This document shows positions 47,014 through 56,794 of a stretch of 64,000 nt of DNA, in pieces. Source of the DNA: Paraburkholderia sp. IMGN_8 (GTDB lineage Bacteria > Pseudomonadota > Gammaproteobacteria > Burkholderiales > Burkholderiaceae); contig NZ_CP150901.1 in NCBI RefSeq assembly GCF_038050405.1, positions 1,922,001 to 1,986,000 of the forward strand, given 5' to 3'. Under the pieces are notes generated by a model. The model worked only from the letters and a program-made list of their open reading frames with translations, was not told the DNA's origin and did no database searches. Each line of letters starts with the position of its first letter. Position 1 is the first letter of the stretch. Position numbers and translations under genes: made by a program.

Positions 47014-47247
47014 CTAGCCGCCGCCCAGGGTGGGCAGAAGAATCCGGTAGATGTGGATAAATGCAGGCCCCAGCAGGACGGTGAGAAGGGCAGGAAAGAT
47101 GCAGAAAATGAGCGGAAATAGCAATTTCAGCACGATCTTCGACGCCTGCTCCTCGGCGCGCATCCGGCGGCGTGTGTGTAGCGTGTCCGAAAGCACACGC
47201 AATGAGGAACCGATGCTGGAGCCGAAACGTTCCGCCTGAATCAGCAT
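47014..47247 (-). pseudogene. Truncated second tadC (C-terminal fragment)
   Basis: The frame ending at 47014 encodes MLIQAERFGSSIGSSLRVLS and RAEEQASKIVLKLLFPLIFC and ends in LLPTLGGG. This matches the last 80 or so residues of the intact TadC at 49521-50504, but with many substitutions. Upstream of the first Met the similarity stops abruptly at the junction with the sterol-desaturase-like gene, and the remaining frame is arginine-rich noise. It is the 3' remnant of another tadC that lost its front part through a deletion. Confidence 0.75.
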
Positions 47248-48146
47248 CGTGCAGTTGGGCCAGCGCGATCTGTGGCTTGGTCGCGAAGGCCAGATCGTCG
47301 GGAATGCCCGCGCGGCGCCGCGACGGCGGGGTCGCCGGCGGTGCGCCTGCGCAGCGGCCAGTACAGCGCGACCAGCACTGACGCGGGCTCGGCGTCGTCG
47401 TCGAGCCCGGTTGGCGGCCACTCGTGCGGCGCCGGTGTCCACATCGTGCCGAACAGGCGATCCCACAGCGGCAACATTTGCGTGAAGTTCTTATTGAAAT
47501 GTTCGGCGCGGCGAGAGTGATGCAGCCGGTGATATTGCGGGTTGTTGACCCACGTAACGAAGCGACCGAGGTCGATGCGCAGGTTCATATGCGCAAAAAA
47601 GTTGACTGGCAAAAACACCAGGGTGGCGATGCCCGCGATCGACGGATCGACCCTGAACAGCACGCCAACCAGCGGAAACAGCAGGAAGCCCTTGAGTAGC
47701 GCCTCAAACCAGTAGTGGCGCGTGGTCACGGTGACGTTGAACGATTCCGCGCTGTGATGCAACGAATGCATGCGCCACAGCAGCGGCCACGCATGTTGCA
47801 GGCGATGAAACAGATATTCGAGCAGGTCGATCGTGAGCATGAGCGTAAGAACCGATACGAGCACGCCCCAGCCGTGGGCGGGCAACACGATCAGGCCGCC
47901 TCCCAGCAGGTTGACGATCCAGACCGAGGCGGCCGCGGTCAACGGCCGCCCGGCCTGACCCAAGGCCGTAGAGATGGCTGAGTATGCGAGGTTCAGGCGG
48001 ATGGCCGCTCTGGACTGCAGACGCTGTACCGGCCGGCGCGCCTCGATCAACGCGCCTACGATGAACAGCGACAACACGATCTCATAGCCGAACCACCATT
48101 CGCATGCGAAGTGCCACAGCGCGGGAAGCGGATTGGACGCAAGCAT
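47241..48146 (-). CDS. Sterol desaturase/fatty acid hydroxylase family membrane protein
   Basis: The 301-residue protein has several membrane helices and the histidine clusters of di-iron membrane hydroxylases: HRLQHAWPLLWRMHSLHHS near residues 122-140, ARHYW-type positions after them, and a final HRLHHSRR near residue 216. The ATG at 48146 follows GAGGAA. The last 25 residues (PRGHSRRSGLRDQATDRAGP) look non-native and end within seven bases of the truncated tadC, so the C terminus was probably replaced at a deletion joint. The catalytic part seems complete. It follows the methyltransferase gene by 147 bases. Confidence 0.8.
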   Translation of the reverse strand: MLASNPLPALWHFACEWWFGYEIVLSLFIVGALIEARRPVQRLQSRAAIRLNLAYSAISTALGQAGRPLTAAASVWIVNLLGGGLIVLPAHGWGVLVSVLTLMLTIDLLEYLFHRLQHAWPLLWRMHSLHHSAESFNVTVTTRHYWFEALLKGFLLFPLVGVLFRVDPSIAGIATLVFLPVNFFAHMNLRIDLGRFVTWVNNPQYHRLHHSRRAEHFNKNFTQMLPLWDRLFGTMWTPAPHEWPPTGLDDDAEPASVLVALYWPLRRRTAGDPAVAAPRGHSRRSGLRDQATDRAGPTARC

Positions 48147-48293
48147 GGATTTCCTCGTTAGATACAAGGCCGGCTTCTTGCCTGGCCGCCAGTTATGCTG
48201 TTCATCGTCGGCATCAGTCGGCGCAGCAGTTCCTGAGACGAAGCGAAGACGAAAAGCTCCAAAGTCGCTGCCGGTGCCGAACGATTCACAGGA

Positions 48294-48992
48294 TCAGAAC
48301 ACCCCAGGAATCACCCGATAGCGAACCTTGCCTTTGTACCGACGGTAGTTCTCGTCGGAAGACAGGAGCCGCTCCTCACGCATGATGCGCCCAGCCTGCA
48401 GGGCAAACTGAAAGCCGAACACGAGAACGTTCTGCAAGCCAAAGTTCGTCAGCAGAAAGCCGATATCCGCGACGAAGTAGCCGAGATACATTGGATGCCG
48501 TACGAACCGGTAAGCACCACAGGACACGACACCGCGGTTGGCCGGCAGAATGCCGAACGAGCGTCGCAGCGAGGCCTTTGCAAGGAGCTGCCAGCAGATA
48601 CCGGAAGCCTGAAGCGCAGCACCAACCCATTCCGGTACGAGTCGCACCCCGGGTCCAAGCTGAACGGCAAGAAAGTAGTACGTGGCACCCATCGAGCACA
48701 GGAACGCGAACGGCGTCCAGTCACGCTTGACCGGAATTCTAGCGAAAAGCGACAGACCCACGGTGAAGCACTCGGCGATCACCAGCAGCAACAGCGTGAT
48801 ACGTCCGGGATCGGCAAGCCAATGCTGAATCGCGAAGTAGGCGAATAGGCTCAAAAGCAGAGCGGAGCCGAGCCGCGCCGATACTTCGAGCAGCGCGTCG
48901 CGCAGGTGTGGCGCGGCCTTTTGCGCGATGTACGCCAGGCTCCCAGCAAGAGGTATCGCAAGCGCTGCTGTTTCGGCGGTGATTGTGCTCAT
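48294..48992 (-). CDS. Isoprenylcysteine carboxyl methyltransferase-like membrane protein
   Basis: The 232-residue protein has five or so membrane helices and the ICMT/phospholipid methyltransferase signature CGAYRFVRHPMYLGYF near residues 159-174, followed by a C-terminal MREERLLSSDENYRRYKGKV segment. The family methylates isoprenoid or lipid-like substrates with S-adenosylmethionine in the membrane. The bacterial substrate is not known. Its start overlaps the marR stop by four bases, so the two form an operon. Confidence 0.85.
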   Translation of the reverse strand: MSTITAETAALAIPLAGSLAYIAQKAAPHLRDALLEVSARLGSALLLSLFAYFAIQHWLADPGRITLLLLVIAECFTVGLSLFARIPVKRDWTPFAFLCSMGATYYFLAVQLGPGVRLVPEWVGAALQASGICWQLLAKASLRRSFGILPANRGVVSCGAYRFVRHPMYLGYFVADIGFLLTNFGLQNVLVFGFQFALQAGRIMREERLLSSDENYRRYKGKVRYRVIPGVF

Positions 48993-49504
48993 GTCCTTCT
49001 CCGACTGTTCTTACTGGGGCGCAGCATCGAGTGGGCCTGCATCATCGGGCCGGGTGCCGACATATATTCGTCGAGGATCCTCACCAATCCGCACAGATAC
49101 TTTTTGACGCTTTCCAGTTCTCCGCTATCGAGCGTGCGATCAAAATCGGCCAGATCACGGTTGACCGGTTCAAAGTAAGAATCGATCATCGCCCGCCGGC
49201 CTGGAATGAAGCGCAACAGGATGCGCCGCCCGTCGGTCGGATCGGTTTCGCGCTTTATCAGCTCCGCTTTTTCAAGGTTTTTCAGGGAGGTCGTGATCGT
49301 GCCAGGCGACAGTCCCGTCAGTTTCGCCAGCCGGCCGGGCGTGACCGGTTGCACCTCATCGAAATAAGCCACTTCCAGGCATTTCAGATCGGTGACGTTC
49401 AGTCTCAGTTGCCCGGCAACAAATTGGTTGAAGGCCGCGAGCTTGACACCCAGCATGAACCGGAGCTTGACGACCTCCACGCGTTCGTCAGGAACATGAG
49501 TCAT
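48989..49504 (-). CDS. MarR family transcriptional regulator
   Basis: The 171-residue protein has the MarR winged helix, with recognition region TPGRLAKLTGLSPGTITTSL at about residues 66-85 and wing KRETDPTDGRRILLRFIPGR. The ATG at 49504 was chosen for its GGAG site and the family start near MTHVPDERV. It begins 17 bases after the tadC stop on the same strand. It may therefore be read from the tad transcript as well as its own promoter, and probably controls the methyltransferase and desaturase genes that follow. Confidence 0.85.
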   Translation of the reverse strand: MTHVPDERVEVVKLRFMLGVKLAAFNQFVAGQLRLNVTDLKCLEVAYFDEVQPVTPGRLAKLTGLSPGTITTSLKNLEKAELIKRETDPTDGRRILLRFIPGRRAMIDSYFEPVNRDLADFDRTLDSGELESVKKYLCGLVRILDEYMSAPGPMMQAHSMLRPSKNSRRRT

Positions 49505-49520
49505 GTTTGCACTCCAGTCA

Positions 49521-50504
49521 TCAAAACTGCGACAAGGCTGCGCCTGCCTCACCGGCCAGCGTCGGCAACAGTACGCGCATAACCTGAATGACCGCCGGGC
49601 CGAGCAACACCAGCATCAGCGTCGGAAATATGCAGAACATAAGCGGAAACAATAATTTGACGGCGATCTTCCCGGCTGCCTCCTCGGCCCGAAGCCGTCG
49701 CTTGAGCCGCAGATTTTCCGAATGCACGCGCAGCGAATCGCCCATGCTGGTGCCGAAGCGTTCGGCCTGAATCAGCATCGCCACCAGCACGTCTATGTCT
49801 TCCACGCCCGTGCGCAGTGCCAGGTTCTTGAGCGCGGTTTCCTTGCTTGAGCCAGCTCTCAGCTCGAGCAGCAGCAGTTGCAATTCGTCGCTCAACGTCC
49901 GGCTTTTCAGGTGCATTTCATCGGCCACTTTCATCAGCGACGCGTCCAGCCCAAGACCCGCCTCCACGCACACGGTGAGCAGATCCAGCGCATCGGGAAA
50001 ATCCTCGAAAATAGTCAGCTGGCGCAAGCGCACCTTGCGAGCCAGGGCGACGTTGGGCAGGTAATAGCCGATACCCGCCAGCACCAGCAGCAGGACCATA
50101 AGCAGGTTGCGGTTATCGTTCGAGAGGTAGGGTCCAACCGCTATCATGCAGACCAGAGGCAGTCCGATGACCAGAACCGTCTTGGCGGCGAAATATAGCC
50201 CGGGCGCAGACGGACCGCGCCATCCCGCGTGCATGAACTTCGTGCGCAACACCGAATGCTCCCAACCCTCTTTGGGAATCGAGAGTTTGGCGATCGGCTG
50301 CGAAGCCTGCACAACCTTCCTGACCCATTGCGAGACCTGGCCATCGCCGGTTTCCGGCAAGGACTGGCCGGCGCTAGTGATCTGACCAAGCCGGCGATGT
50401 AGCGAGTTCGGCATGAGCAACACCATCACCCCGAATGCGACAACGGCGACAATCACAAAAACGATGGCCAGCAATATGAGTTGTTCTGTTTTCATGGCGG
50501 GCAT
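49521..50504 (-). CDS. tadC: TadC, inner-membrane platform protein of the Tad pilus
   Basis: The 327-residue protein belongs to the type II secretion F family. Its GspF-like domain spans about residues 165-300 and includes CVEAGLGLDASLMKVADEMH and LIQAERFGTSMGDSLRVHSE. It has four membrane helices. With TadB it forms the platform on which the TadA motor acts. Two in-frame starts (50504 and 50495) are close and not distinguished by a good ribosome-binding site. It ends the tad operon proper. Confidence 0.9.
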   Translation of the reverse strand: MPAMKTEQLILLAIVFVIVAVVAFGVMVLLMPNSLHRRLGQITSAGQSLPETGDGQVSQWVRKVVQASQPIAKLSIPKEGWEHSVLRTKFMHAGWRGPSAPGLYFAAKTVLVIGLPLVCMIAVGPYLSNDNRNLLMVLLLVLAGIGYYLPNVALARKVRLRQLTIFEDFPDALDLLTVCVEAGLGLDASLMKVADEMHLKSRTLSDELQLLLLELRAGSSKETALKNLALRTGVEDIDVLVAMLIQAERFGTSMGDSLRVHSENLRLKRRLRAEEAAGKIAVKLLFPLMFCIFPTLMLVLLGPAVIQVMRVLLPTLAGEAGAALSQF

Positions 50505-50546
50505 GGGATCGACCCATCTCCAAAGAATGAAAGTGACATGCCTCGA

Positions 50547-51524
50547 TCAAACATGGATGCGAATGATTTTTCGCATCCAGACTACGCCCGTCATCATCAT
50601 GACCAGCGCCGCGCCGATCAGTTTCAGTCCAGCCGGATCGGTCCACAAGACACGAAGGAAATTCGGATTCACAATCGAAATCAGAAGGGCTATCACGAAC
50701 GGCAGAGCACCAAGGATCCAGGCCGACAGTCGGCCTTCTGCCGACAGGACCCGGACCTTGCCGAGCAGCGCGAGCCGGCTGCGGATAAGCTGGCTGATGT
50801 TAGCGAGAATTTCGGCCAGGTTGCCGCCACTCTCGCGCTGAATCAGCACCGCGATTACGAAGTAGCGCAGATCGCTGATCGGTACGCGGTTGGCAAGTCC
50901 CCCCAACGCGTCGTTGAGCGGCACGCCAAAATTGATTTCGTCGAACGCCGTGCGAAACTCGGAACCGATCGGCTCGGGCATCTCGTCGCCCACGATGCCG
51001 AGAGCCGTTGAGAACGAATGACCGGCCCGCAATGACCGGCTGATCATATCGGCGGCCTCGGGCAATTGCTCCTCGATCAGTCTCAGCCGCTTGGCCTTGG
51101 CCCGGCTGACTTTGAGCGGCGCAAAGAGGCCCACGATCAGCATCGCCGCCAATTGCGCCAGCGGCGGCATGTAGATCAAGCTGCCTACCGCCCATACCAC
51201 CAGCGGCGGAAACACGGTGTAGGAAAGAAATTTCCCTACCGACCAGCTCAGCCCTGACTGAACCAGCCAGCGATCAAGCACTTGAATGCGCGGTACCCGC
51301 AGCAGCAGGCCGGTCATCAACGGTGAATTGCTCAGCTCACGCTGCTTGAGAATCGACACCGCCTTGTCGTTGCCGTGCCCCCCTGCGGACATCATACGGA
51401 TGCGGCTTTCGAGGCGTTTGGCGGCGCTGCTATGCCGGCTCTGCCACCAGAGGTGGCCTGCCTCGATCAACAAAATGATCGCAAAAAACACCAGAATGAT
51501 GAAGCCGTAGTAAAGATAGTTCAT
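50547..51524 (-). CDS. tadB: TadB, inner-membrane platform protein of the Tad pilus
   Basis: The 325-residue GspF-like protein has an N-terminal helix (MNYLYYGFIILVFFAIILLI) and core segments SRSLRAGHSFSTALGIVGDE and AVLIQRESGGNLAEILANIS, the TadB hallmark. The start at 51524 follows GAGGG. It lies between tadA and tadC in the usual order. Confidence 0.92.
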   Translation of the reverse strand: MNYLYYGFIILVFFAIILLIEAGHLWWQSRHSSAAKRLESRIRMMSAGGHGNDKAVSILKQRELSNSPLMTGLLLRVPRIQVLDRWLVQSGLSWSVGKFLSYTVFPPLVVWAVGSLIYMPPLAQLAAMLIVGLFAPLKVSRAKAKRLRLIEEQLPEAADMISRSLRAGHSFSTALGIVGDEMPEPIGSEFRTAFDEINFGVPLNDALGGLANRVPISDLRYFVIAVLIQRESGGNLAEILANISQLIRSRLALLGKVRVLSAEGRLSAWILGALPFVIALLISIVNPNFLRVLWTDPAGLKLIGAALVMMMTGVVWMRKIIRIHV

Positions 51525-51598
51525 GGCGAAATCCCTCGTGGTGGGGCGGCCGCTCACCACAGCCGCTCCGTCCTGCCAGTCGTCTTTGTCAGCCGCCG

Positions 51599-52966
51599 TT
51601 ACACCGGATAGTGATGTGTCGGGTCATACAACGTATCCGGCACCGGCACGCCAAACGCTTGGAGCCGCTCGGAAAATTTCGGCCGCACGCCCGTCGCGCA
51701 GAAATACCCGCACACCTTGCCGTCTTTGTCCATACCGGTGCGCTTGAAAGTGAAGATCTCCTGCAAGTTGATGACCTCGCCTTCCATGCCGGTAATTTCC
51801 TGAATGCTGACGATCTTTCTGCGCCCGTCGGTGAGACGGGCCACCTGAACGATGACGCTGATCGCCGAGCTGATCTGGTGGCGCGCGGCCTTGGGTGGCA
51901 GATTCAACCCGGCCATGCCGATCATGTTTTCAAGCCGTGTCAGTGCGTCTCGCGGGGTATTGGCATGCACCGTCGCCAGCGAGCCCTCATGCCCCGTGTT
52001 CATCGCCTGCAGCATATCCAGCGCCTCTGGGCCACGCACTTCGCCCAGAATGATCCGGTCGGGCCGCATCCGTAGCGCGTTTCGCACCAGTGAGCGCTGC
52101 GTGATTTCTCCCTTGCCTTCGATGTTAGGCGGACGTGTTTCGAGCCGCAGCACGTGCATCTGGCGCAACTGAAGTTCGGCGGCGTCCTCGATCGTCACGA
52201 TACGTTCGTCGGACGGAATGAACCCCGACAGAACATTGAGCAATGTCGTCTTGCCGCTGCCCGTACCGCCCGAAATCAACGTGTTGATCTTGGCGGCGGA
52301 CAGCGCTTCCAGCATCTGAACCATCGGTGGCGTGAGGCTCTGATAGTCGACCAGATCCTTCACCGTCAGCGGATTGACGGCAAAGCGGCGAATCGAGAGC
52401 AGCGGGCCGTCGATCGCCGACGGCGGAATGATCGCGTTCATGCGCGAGCCATCCGGCAGACGTGCGTCTACCATCGGGTTTGATTCGTCGATGCGGCGAC
52501 CGACACGCGACACGATTTTTTCGATCACTTTCATCAGATGCGCGTCGTCGTAGAACGTCACATCGGTCATTTCCAGTTTGCCGCGCCGCTCGATATACAC
52601 GTGCTTGTGCGTGTTGACCAGAATGTCGGAGATCGTAGGATCCGCCAGCAGCGGCTCGAGCGGTCCGAAGCCAAGCATCTCGTCGCGCACGTCGCGCACG
52701 AGGTGGCGCCGCTCGACCTCGTTTATCGGAACATTGTCTTCTTCGATAATGCGCTCGACCAGCAAAGCCAGTTCATGCTGAATCTGTTCGTTCGTCAGGC
52801 GCTGGAGTTTTTCCAGTTCAACGCGGTCGATAATGGCCTGATGCACGTTTTTTTTGAGTTCCTGATACGCTCTCCTTGCCATCCTGTTCCGGGTAAGGCT
52901 TTGCTGGTGCGCGGACTCATCGCCTTGCTCAATAAATTGCTCGCGCAGCGTCAAGATGTTTTCCAT
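51599..52966 (-). CDS. tadA: TadA/CpaF secretion ATPase
   Basis: The 455-residue hexameric ATPase powers pilin polymerisation. It has Walker A GGTGSGKT at 233-240, an Asp box around [12 protein letters not shown], His box and Walker B near [14 protein letters not shown]. The N-terminal region includes the typical [20 protein letters not shown] run. GAGGAG upstream fixes the ATG at 52966. Confidence 0.95.
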   Translation of the reverse strand: MENILTLREQFIEQGDESAHQQSLTRNRMARRAYQELKKNVHQAIIDRVELEKLQRLTNEQIQHELALLVERIIEEDNVPINEVERRHLVRDVRDEMLGFGPLEPLLADPTISDILVNTHKHVYIERRGKLEMTDVTFYDDAHLMKVIEKIVSRVGRRIDESNPMVDARLPDGSRMNAIIPPSAIDGPLLSIRRFAVNPLTVKDLVDYQSLTPPMVQMLEALSAAKINTLISGGTGSGKTTLLNVLSGFIPSDERIVTIEDAAELQLRQMHVLRLETRPPNIEGKGEITQRSLVRNALRMRPDRIILGEVRGPEALDMLQAMNTGHEGSLATVHANTPRDALTRLENMIGMAGLNLPPKAARHQISSAISVIVQVARLTDGRRKIVSIQEITGMEGEVINLQEIFTFKRTGMDKDGKVCGYFCATGVRPKFSERLQAFGVPVPDTLYDPTHHYPV

Positions 52967-52980
52967 TTTTCTCTCCTCTC

Positions 52981-54159
52981 TCAAGCCCTGCTTAACACTG
53001 GTCTACCGAAAAATTTCTGCAGCATGCCGCCCCGATCGTTTGCCGGCTGCGGCGACAGGCTTCGCACCAGTTCGCTCAGGCTCTTTGCCACGCCACTCGA
53101 TTTGGCAAGCCGCAGGATCGGTACACCCTGATTGATCGACGCCGACACCAAAGCACCGTCTTCGGGAATCACGCTCGCCACCCGCAGGCCCAGTGTCTTC
53201 TCCAGCTCGGGTAAGCCCACCGGCCCCTTCTTCTCATAGCGATTGACCAGTACACGTACCTTGTCACCCCGGTAGCCGAGCGAGCGGAACATATCGAGCA
53301 ACCGGCGGCCGCCACGCAGATACGGCAAACTCAGTTGCAGCACCGGAAAAATGCACTCGCTCTGGTCCAGTGCAGCAATCGACACGTTGCTGATGCTCTG
53401 GCCGATATCGAAAATGATCAGGTCGTATTGACTGCGCACCAGATGCAGAATCCGCTGCAAATGTTCCGGTCTGATTTCCTTCGCCTTGGCCGGATCAGGT
53501 GCGCCGGCCAGCACATCGAAACGATCGCTGACGTGAGTCAGGCACGCATCGAGAAACGCGGGGTCGAGCCGGTCGATCTGGATGCAGACATCGGCCAGCG
53601 TGGCGGGCGGCGTAATTTCCGAAACCAGAAAGGCCGCCTCACCGAATTGCTGATTTAGATCGATCAGCAATGTACGCTTGCCGACTGCCGACGCGGCGAA
53701 CCCCAGATTGGCCGCCAGGAACGAAGTGCCGCTTCCACCTTTGCAGGATACGAAAGAGATCACTCGACCCTCGCACCGCGTGCCGGTAACTTTTTGAGCG
53801 ATGCCTTCGACGGCGTGCTGCAGGTCTTTGGGATCAGCCGGCCACGGCTGCACATCGCGCACGCCGGCACGCATCGCACGAATCAGCAGATCGGCGGACG
53901 GTGACGGTGCCAGCAGCATGCAGGCCAGACCGGCTCGCTGCACGGTCAGCGCAGTGAGTGTGCCGAAATCCTGCTGCGTCATCTGCGCGCCATCGATAAC
54001 CAGCAAATCGACGCCATCGAGCGCCTGCTGATGCGCGCACAGATCGGCCAGCCCTGCGGTCGATGTCCTGACTCGGTGATGGGACTCTCCCGCCGCGACA
54101 ACCCGTGCGATCGCGCTGGCATGTGCGGGATCCGATGAAATCGTGAGGATGTCGATCAT
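52981..54159 (-). CDS. tadZ: TadZ/CpaE-like pilus assembly ATPase
   Basis: The 392-residue protein has a receiver-like atypical N-terminal domain ([20 protein letters not shown]) and a ParA/MinD-type P-loop domain. The deviant Walker [16 protein letters not shown], lies near residue 142, with Ser replacing the usual Lys-Thr end. Such proteins set the cellular position of the Tad machine. The stop lies 15 bases before the tadA start. Confidence 0.9.
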   Translation of the reverse strand: MIDILTISSDPAHASAIARVVAAGESHHRVRTSTAGLADLCAHQQALDGVDLLVIDGAQMTQQDFGTLTALTVQRAGLACMLLAPSPSADLLIRAMRAGVRDVQPWPADPKDLQHAVEGIAQKVTGTRCEGRVISFVSCKGGSGTSFLAANLGFAASAVGKRTLLIDLNQQFGEAAFLVSEITPPATLADVCIQIDRLDPAFLDACLTHVSDRFDVLAGAPDPAKAKEIRPEHLQRILHLVRSQYDLIIFDIGQSISNVSIAALDQSECIFPVLQLSLPYLRGGRRLLDMFRSLGYRGDKVRVLVNRYEKKGPVGLPELEKTLGLRVASVIPEDGALVSASINQGVPILRLAKSSGVAKSLSELVRSLSPQPANDRGGMLQKFFGRPVLSRA

Positions 54160-54188
54160 TTCGTTCTTCCCTGTGGATGGTCGGTGTA

Positions 54189-54656
54189 CTAACTGCAAGT
54201 GGGATTGGTGCCGTTCACGCTATCCAGGCTTTCCCGCGGCAAAGTCGTCGTGAAAGGGGGCATCGGCATTTGGAATGACACAAATGGCAAGATCGAGCTG
54301 ATCGTGAGGTTGCTAACGCTGACTGTGACCGCTGTGCATGATGAAGCGTCACAGCCCGATGGGGTGTAAGTCACGGTGACGTTGGCAGGCTGGATAATTG
54401 GCAACATCTGCTGCATCTTCGCAATCACGGGGTTACTCGCCGACTGGCTGCTGTTGATATCGCAAACGACGGCCACTCGGGCGCCAAGTCGGGTTGCTTC
54501 TGCCTCTGTGTTCATATCGAACAGCACGCGCCCCATCTCCATGATGCCGAGAAGCAGGGTGAAGAAGAAAAGCGACGATACCAGTGCGAATTCGAGCGCA
54601 GCGATACCGCGCTGGCGCCGCATGCGCGGCTGACGATGGATGTTGAGCGTTTTCAT
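54189..54656 (-). CDS. TadE-like minor pseudopilin (second copy; TadF position)
   Basis: The 155-residue protein has the TadE motif RGIAALEFALVSSLFFFTLL after a basic leader. Prepilin peptidase would cut before the hydrophobic helix. Two cysteines in the C-terminal part could form a disulfide. The start overlaps the stop of the upstream TadE-like gene by four bases. Confidence 0.85.
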   Translation of the reverse strand: MKTLNIHRQPRMRRQRGIAALEFALVSSLFFFTLLLGIMEMGRVLFDMNTEAEATRLGARVAVVCDINSSQSASNPVIAKMQQMLPIIQPANVTVTYTPSGCDASSCTAVTVSVSNLTISSILPFVSFQMPMPPFTTTLPRESLDSVNGTNPTCS

Positions 54657-55138
54657 AGCGCCTGCCTCATCACGCAGCTGATATCGCCAAAGATCAGACC
54701 TGCAAGATTAAAGAATCCGGTGATCTGCGCGTAGGGATACCCCGTGACTTTCACCTGGACGAGATTGATCGTGTCGCCGGAGGGGTCCGTTTGCACATTT
54801 TTGAATTGCCCGGTACAGCCACTGGTGTTGGTCTGGTCGCATATGACCACCATGTTGGTCGTTAACCCGTTGACCAATGGAGGGTTGGTACAAGCGGGGT
54901 TGCCGTAAACGACGAGACATTGGGCGGTTCCCATCGGGTAGTCGGCTTGCACCGGACTATAGGCTGACAGCAATCGCGTTGCGTCACGCACTGACTTAAC
55001 GATAGTGTTGTACTGATAGAGGGCGTGGCCAAATTCAAGAATGCCCAGCAGCAAGATCACCATGGGAATCGCCAGCAAGGCGGCTTCGACGGACACGGAG
55101 CCCCGCATGCGGCGAACGGATCTGATTCGATAGTGCAT
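54653..55138 (-). CDS. tadE: TadE-like minor pseudopilin
   Basis: The 161-residue protein carries MRGSVSVEAALLAIPMVILL, the TadE leader/helix with Glu at position +5. Its mature domain has six or more cysteines. GGAGAGG five bases before the ATG at 55138 decides the start over a longer frame. Confidence 0.87.
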   Translation of the reverse strand: MHYRIRSVRRMRGSVSVEAALLAIPMVILLLGILEFGHALYQYNTIVKSVRDATRLLSAYSPVQADYPMGTAQCLVVYGNPACTNPPLVNGLTTNMVVICDQTNTSGCTGQFKNVQTDPSGDTINLVQVKVTGYPYAQITGFFNLAGLIFGDISCVMRQAL

Positions 55139-55148
55139 GACGCCTCTC

Positions 55149-56435
55149 CTATTGCACCAGCACGGGCACCTTCGGCCCGATCCCGATGGTGTTTGTGCCA
55201 GGTATGCCTTGAGTTGCACAAGGCGTGTTCGAATCGGAGGCTAAGCCAAGATACTGGAGCATCGTCACACCTTGCATGGGGTCTTTAGTGGGATTGCTTG
55301 TCATCGGATGTAGCATCAGGACGCAAGCCCACGACGAAACCTTCACGGGTACCGATGTGCCACTCACCCCGCTGCAATTGCTGACGATCGGAACAATCGC
55401 CAGTCGGCGGTCAGCGCCATTGGCGTAGTCGCTTTTCGGCGGTGGGCTGGCATTTCCGTCCGTGGTGTACAAGCCCGCGCTGGTGTCGCCCTGGTACGGC
55501 TTGAATTTCAGGCGCTCGGCAAGAAAATCCTGAAAGCTGCTCTGTTGGCTATTCCCTTGCAACAGCCAATTATTCGCATAGGCAAAACCGGTGAAATCGG
55601 ATGGGCCGCTGCTTGGATCCTTATATTGACCACCTGCATAAATGCCAAAGCGTGTATTCCATGCGGCCGTGAGCGAACTCTTGTTGCCGGGTGCCGTGTT
55701 CAGCGTTGGGCCGGTCGGCAGGTTGCATTGCCCGGACCCCGCCAGCAAAGCGGCAAGTGCGCTCGCCCCGCCGCCCGTGCCTAGATCGACCCAGCCGAAA
55801 TTGCCCTTGATCTTGTCGCAAGGGGGCGGAGATCCTGGGCCGACCTTGCTGCAAACCCAGTCGAGCGGATTGATGGGTGGTGCCGGTGCGGGAGCCTGGC
55901 AAATGTACACCGGCAGCGCACACGTCGTCTGCGCCTGCGTGGTCGACGCTACCGCGGTTGCGGCAACGGCTGACGTACCGAGCGTAGCGCTGATCACCTG
56001 CATGAACCAGTTGTTGATGTTGGCGCGGTTGACGGTACAACGCACAAAACCGATGCTCGGCACATCTGCAGCACTGAACTGGTCTTTGGTCAGATACGGG
56101 CCGGTAAACTGCTTGCTAAACGTGACGTTGCTGTTGGCCGTGAGCGCCACATTTTCACTCTGCAGCAACACTTTATTCGCCGCACCAACCGTCATCCCCG
56201 CCGCCTCGGGCGTCGCCAGCGACAACGCCTTCGTGAGATCGCGCGATGCCGCCAGCGCGCAGGCGTCGGCGGCGTTGGACAGTTCGCTCTTGGCAATATA
56301 AAGCTTGCCCAGATCGAGCGCGAGACCGGCGAAGCCGATCAGCACGGCGAGCGATAGCGCGACGATGATCGCCACGACGCCGCGCTCTCCCCGACGACCC
56401 GGACCGCATGCACCCGATTGCATTACGTGACGCAT
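55149..56435 (-). CDS. tadG: TadG-like pilus assembly protein
   Basis: The 428-residue protein has a basic leader with RGERGVVAIIVALSLAVLIG as the TadE/Flp-type N-terminal helix, followed by LALDLGKLYIAKSELSNAAD, the TadG mark. A large extracytoplasmic domain rich in Gly, Pro, Asn and Cys follows and is variable in this family. The ATG at 56435 was chosen because GGAGG lies five bases ahead, though others at 56450 and 56423 are possible. Confidence 0.85.
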   Translation of the reverse strand: MRHVMQSGACGPGRRGERGVVAIIVALSLAVLIGFAGLALDLGKLYIAKSELSNAADACALAASRDLTKALSLATPEAAGMTVGAANKVLLQSENVALTANSNVTFSKQFTGPYLTKDQFSAADVPSIGFVRCTVNRANINNWFMQVISATLGTSAVAATAVASTTQAQTTCALPVYICQAPAPAPPINPLDWVCSKVGPGSPPPCDKIKGNFGWVDLGTGGGASALAALLAGSGQCNLPTGPTLNTAPGNKSSLTAAWNTRFGIYAGGQYKDPSSGPSDFTGFAYANNWLLQGNSQQSSFQDFLAERLKFKPYQGDTSAGLYTTDGNASPPPKSDYANGADRRLAIVPIVSNCSGVSGTSVPVKVSSWACVLMLHPMTSNPTKDPMQGVTMLQYLGLASDSNTPCATQGIPGTNTIGIGPKVPVLVQ

Positions 56436-56457
56436 GACGACCTCCCGCATGTTGTTT

Positions 56458-56772
56458 TCACTGACCGCCGGCCCCGCCGCCGTTCCCGCTCCCGACGCCG
56501 ATGACGAATGCATTCGGCGAGGGGGTAGGCTGTTGAAACGATTTTTCGTAGGTGCCCATCGCCGAGACGGCGGACTTGCCGTCGATGCCCGATGCGGACT
56601 GCGCATGCTCGGCGGCGTGCGGATCGATGATCTGCGCCTGCATGACGGCGCGCTTGGCCTCGCCAAAGTGGGCGTCCCAAATCGGCGTGCTGGTCATGCA
56701 GCCGCTCAGGGCAGCGAGCATCGACACGGCGAGCACGGACCGATGCGGGAAGACGATGTGTGCGAGTTTCAT
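56458..56772 (-). CDS. Small lipoprotein of the tad locus
   Basis: The 104-residue precursor has a lipoprotein signal with lipobox ALSGC (cysteine near residue 25). The mature part includes PIWDAHFGEAKRAVMQAQII, like small lipoproteins often placed between the secretin and TadG in Burkholderia and other tad loci. It ends in a Gly-rich tail. It may help secretin assembly as a pilotin, which is inferred from position. AAGGAG precedes the ATG at 56772. Confidence 0.75.
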   Translation of the reverse strand: MKLAHIVFPHRSVLAVSMLAALSGCMTSTPIWDAHFGEAKRAVMQAQIIDPHAAEHAQSASGIDGKSAVSAMGTYEKSFQQPTPSPNAFVIGVGSGNGGGAGGQ

Positions 56773-56794
56773 GAGAGTCTCCTTGACGATGGCA

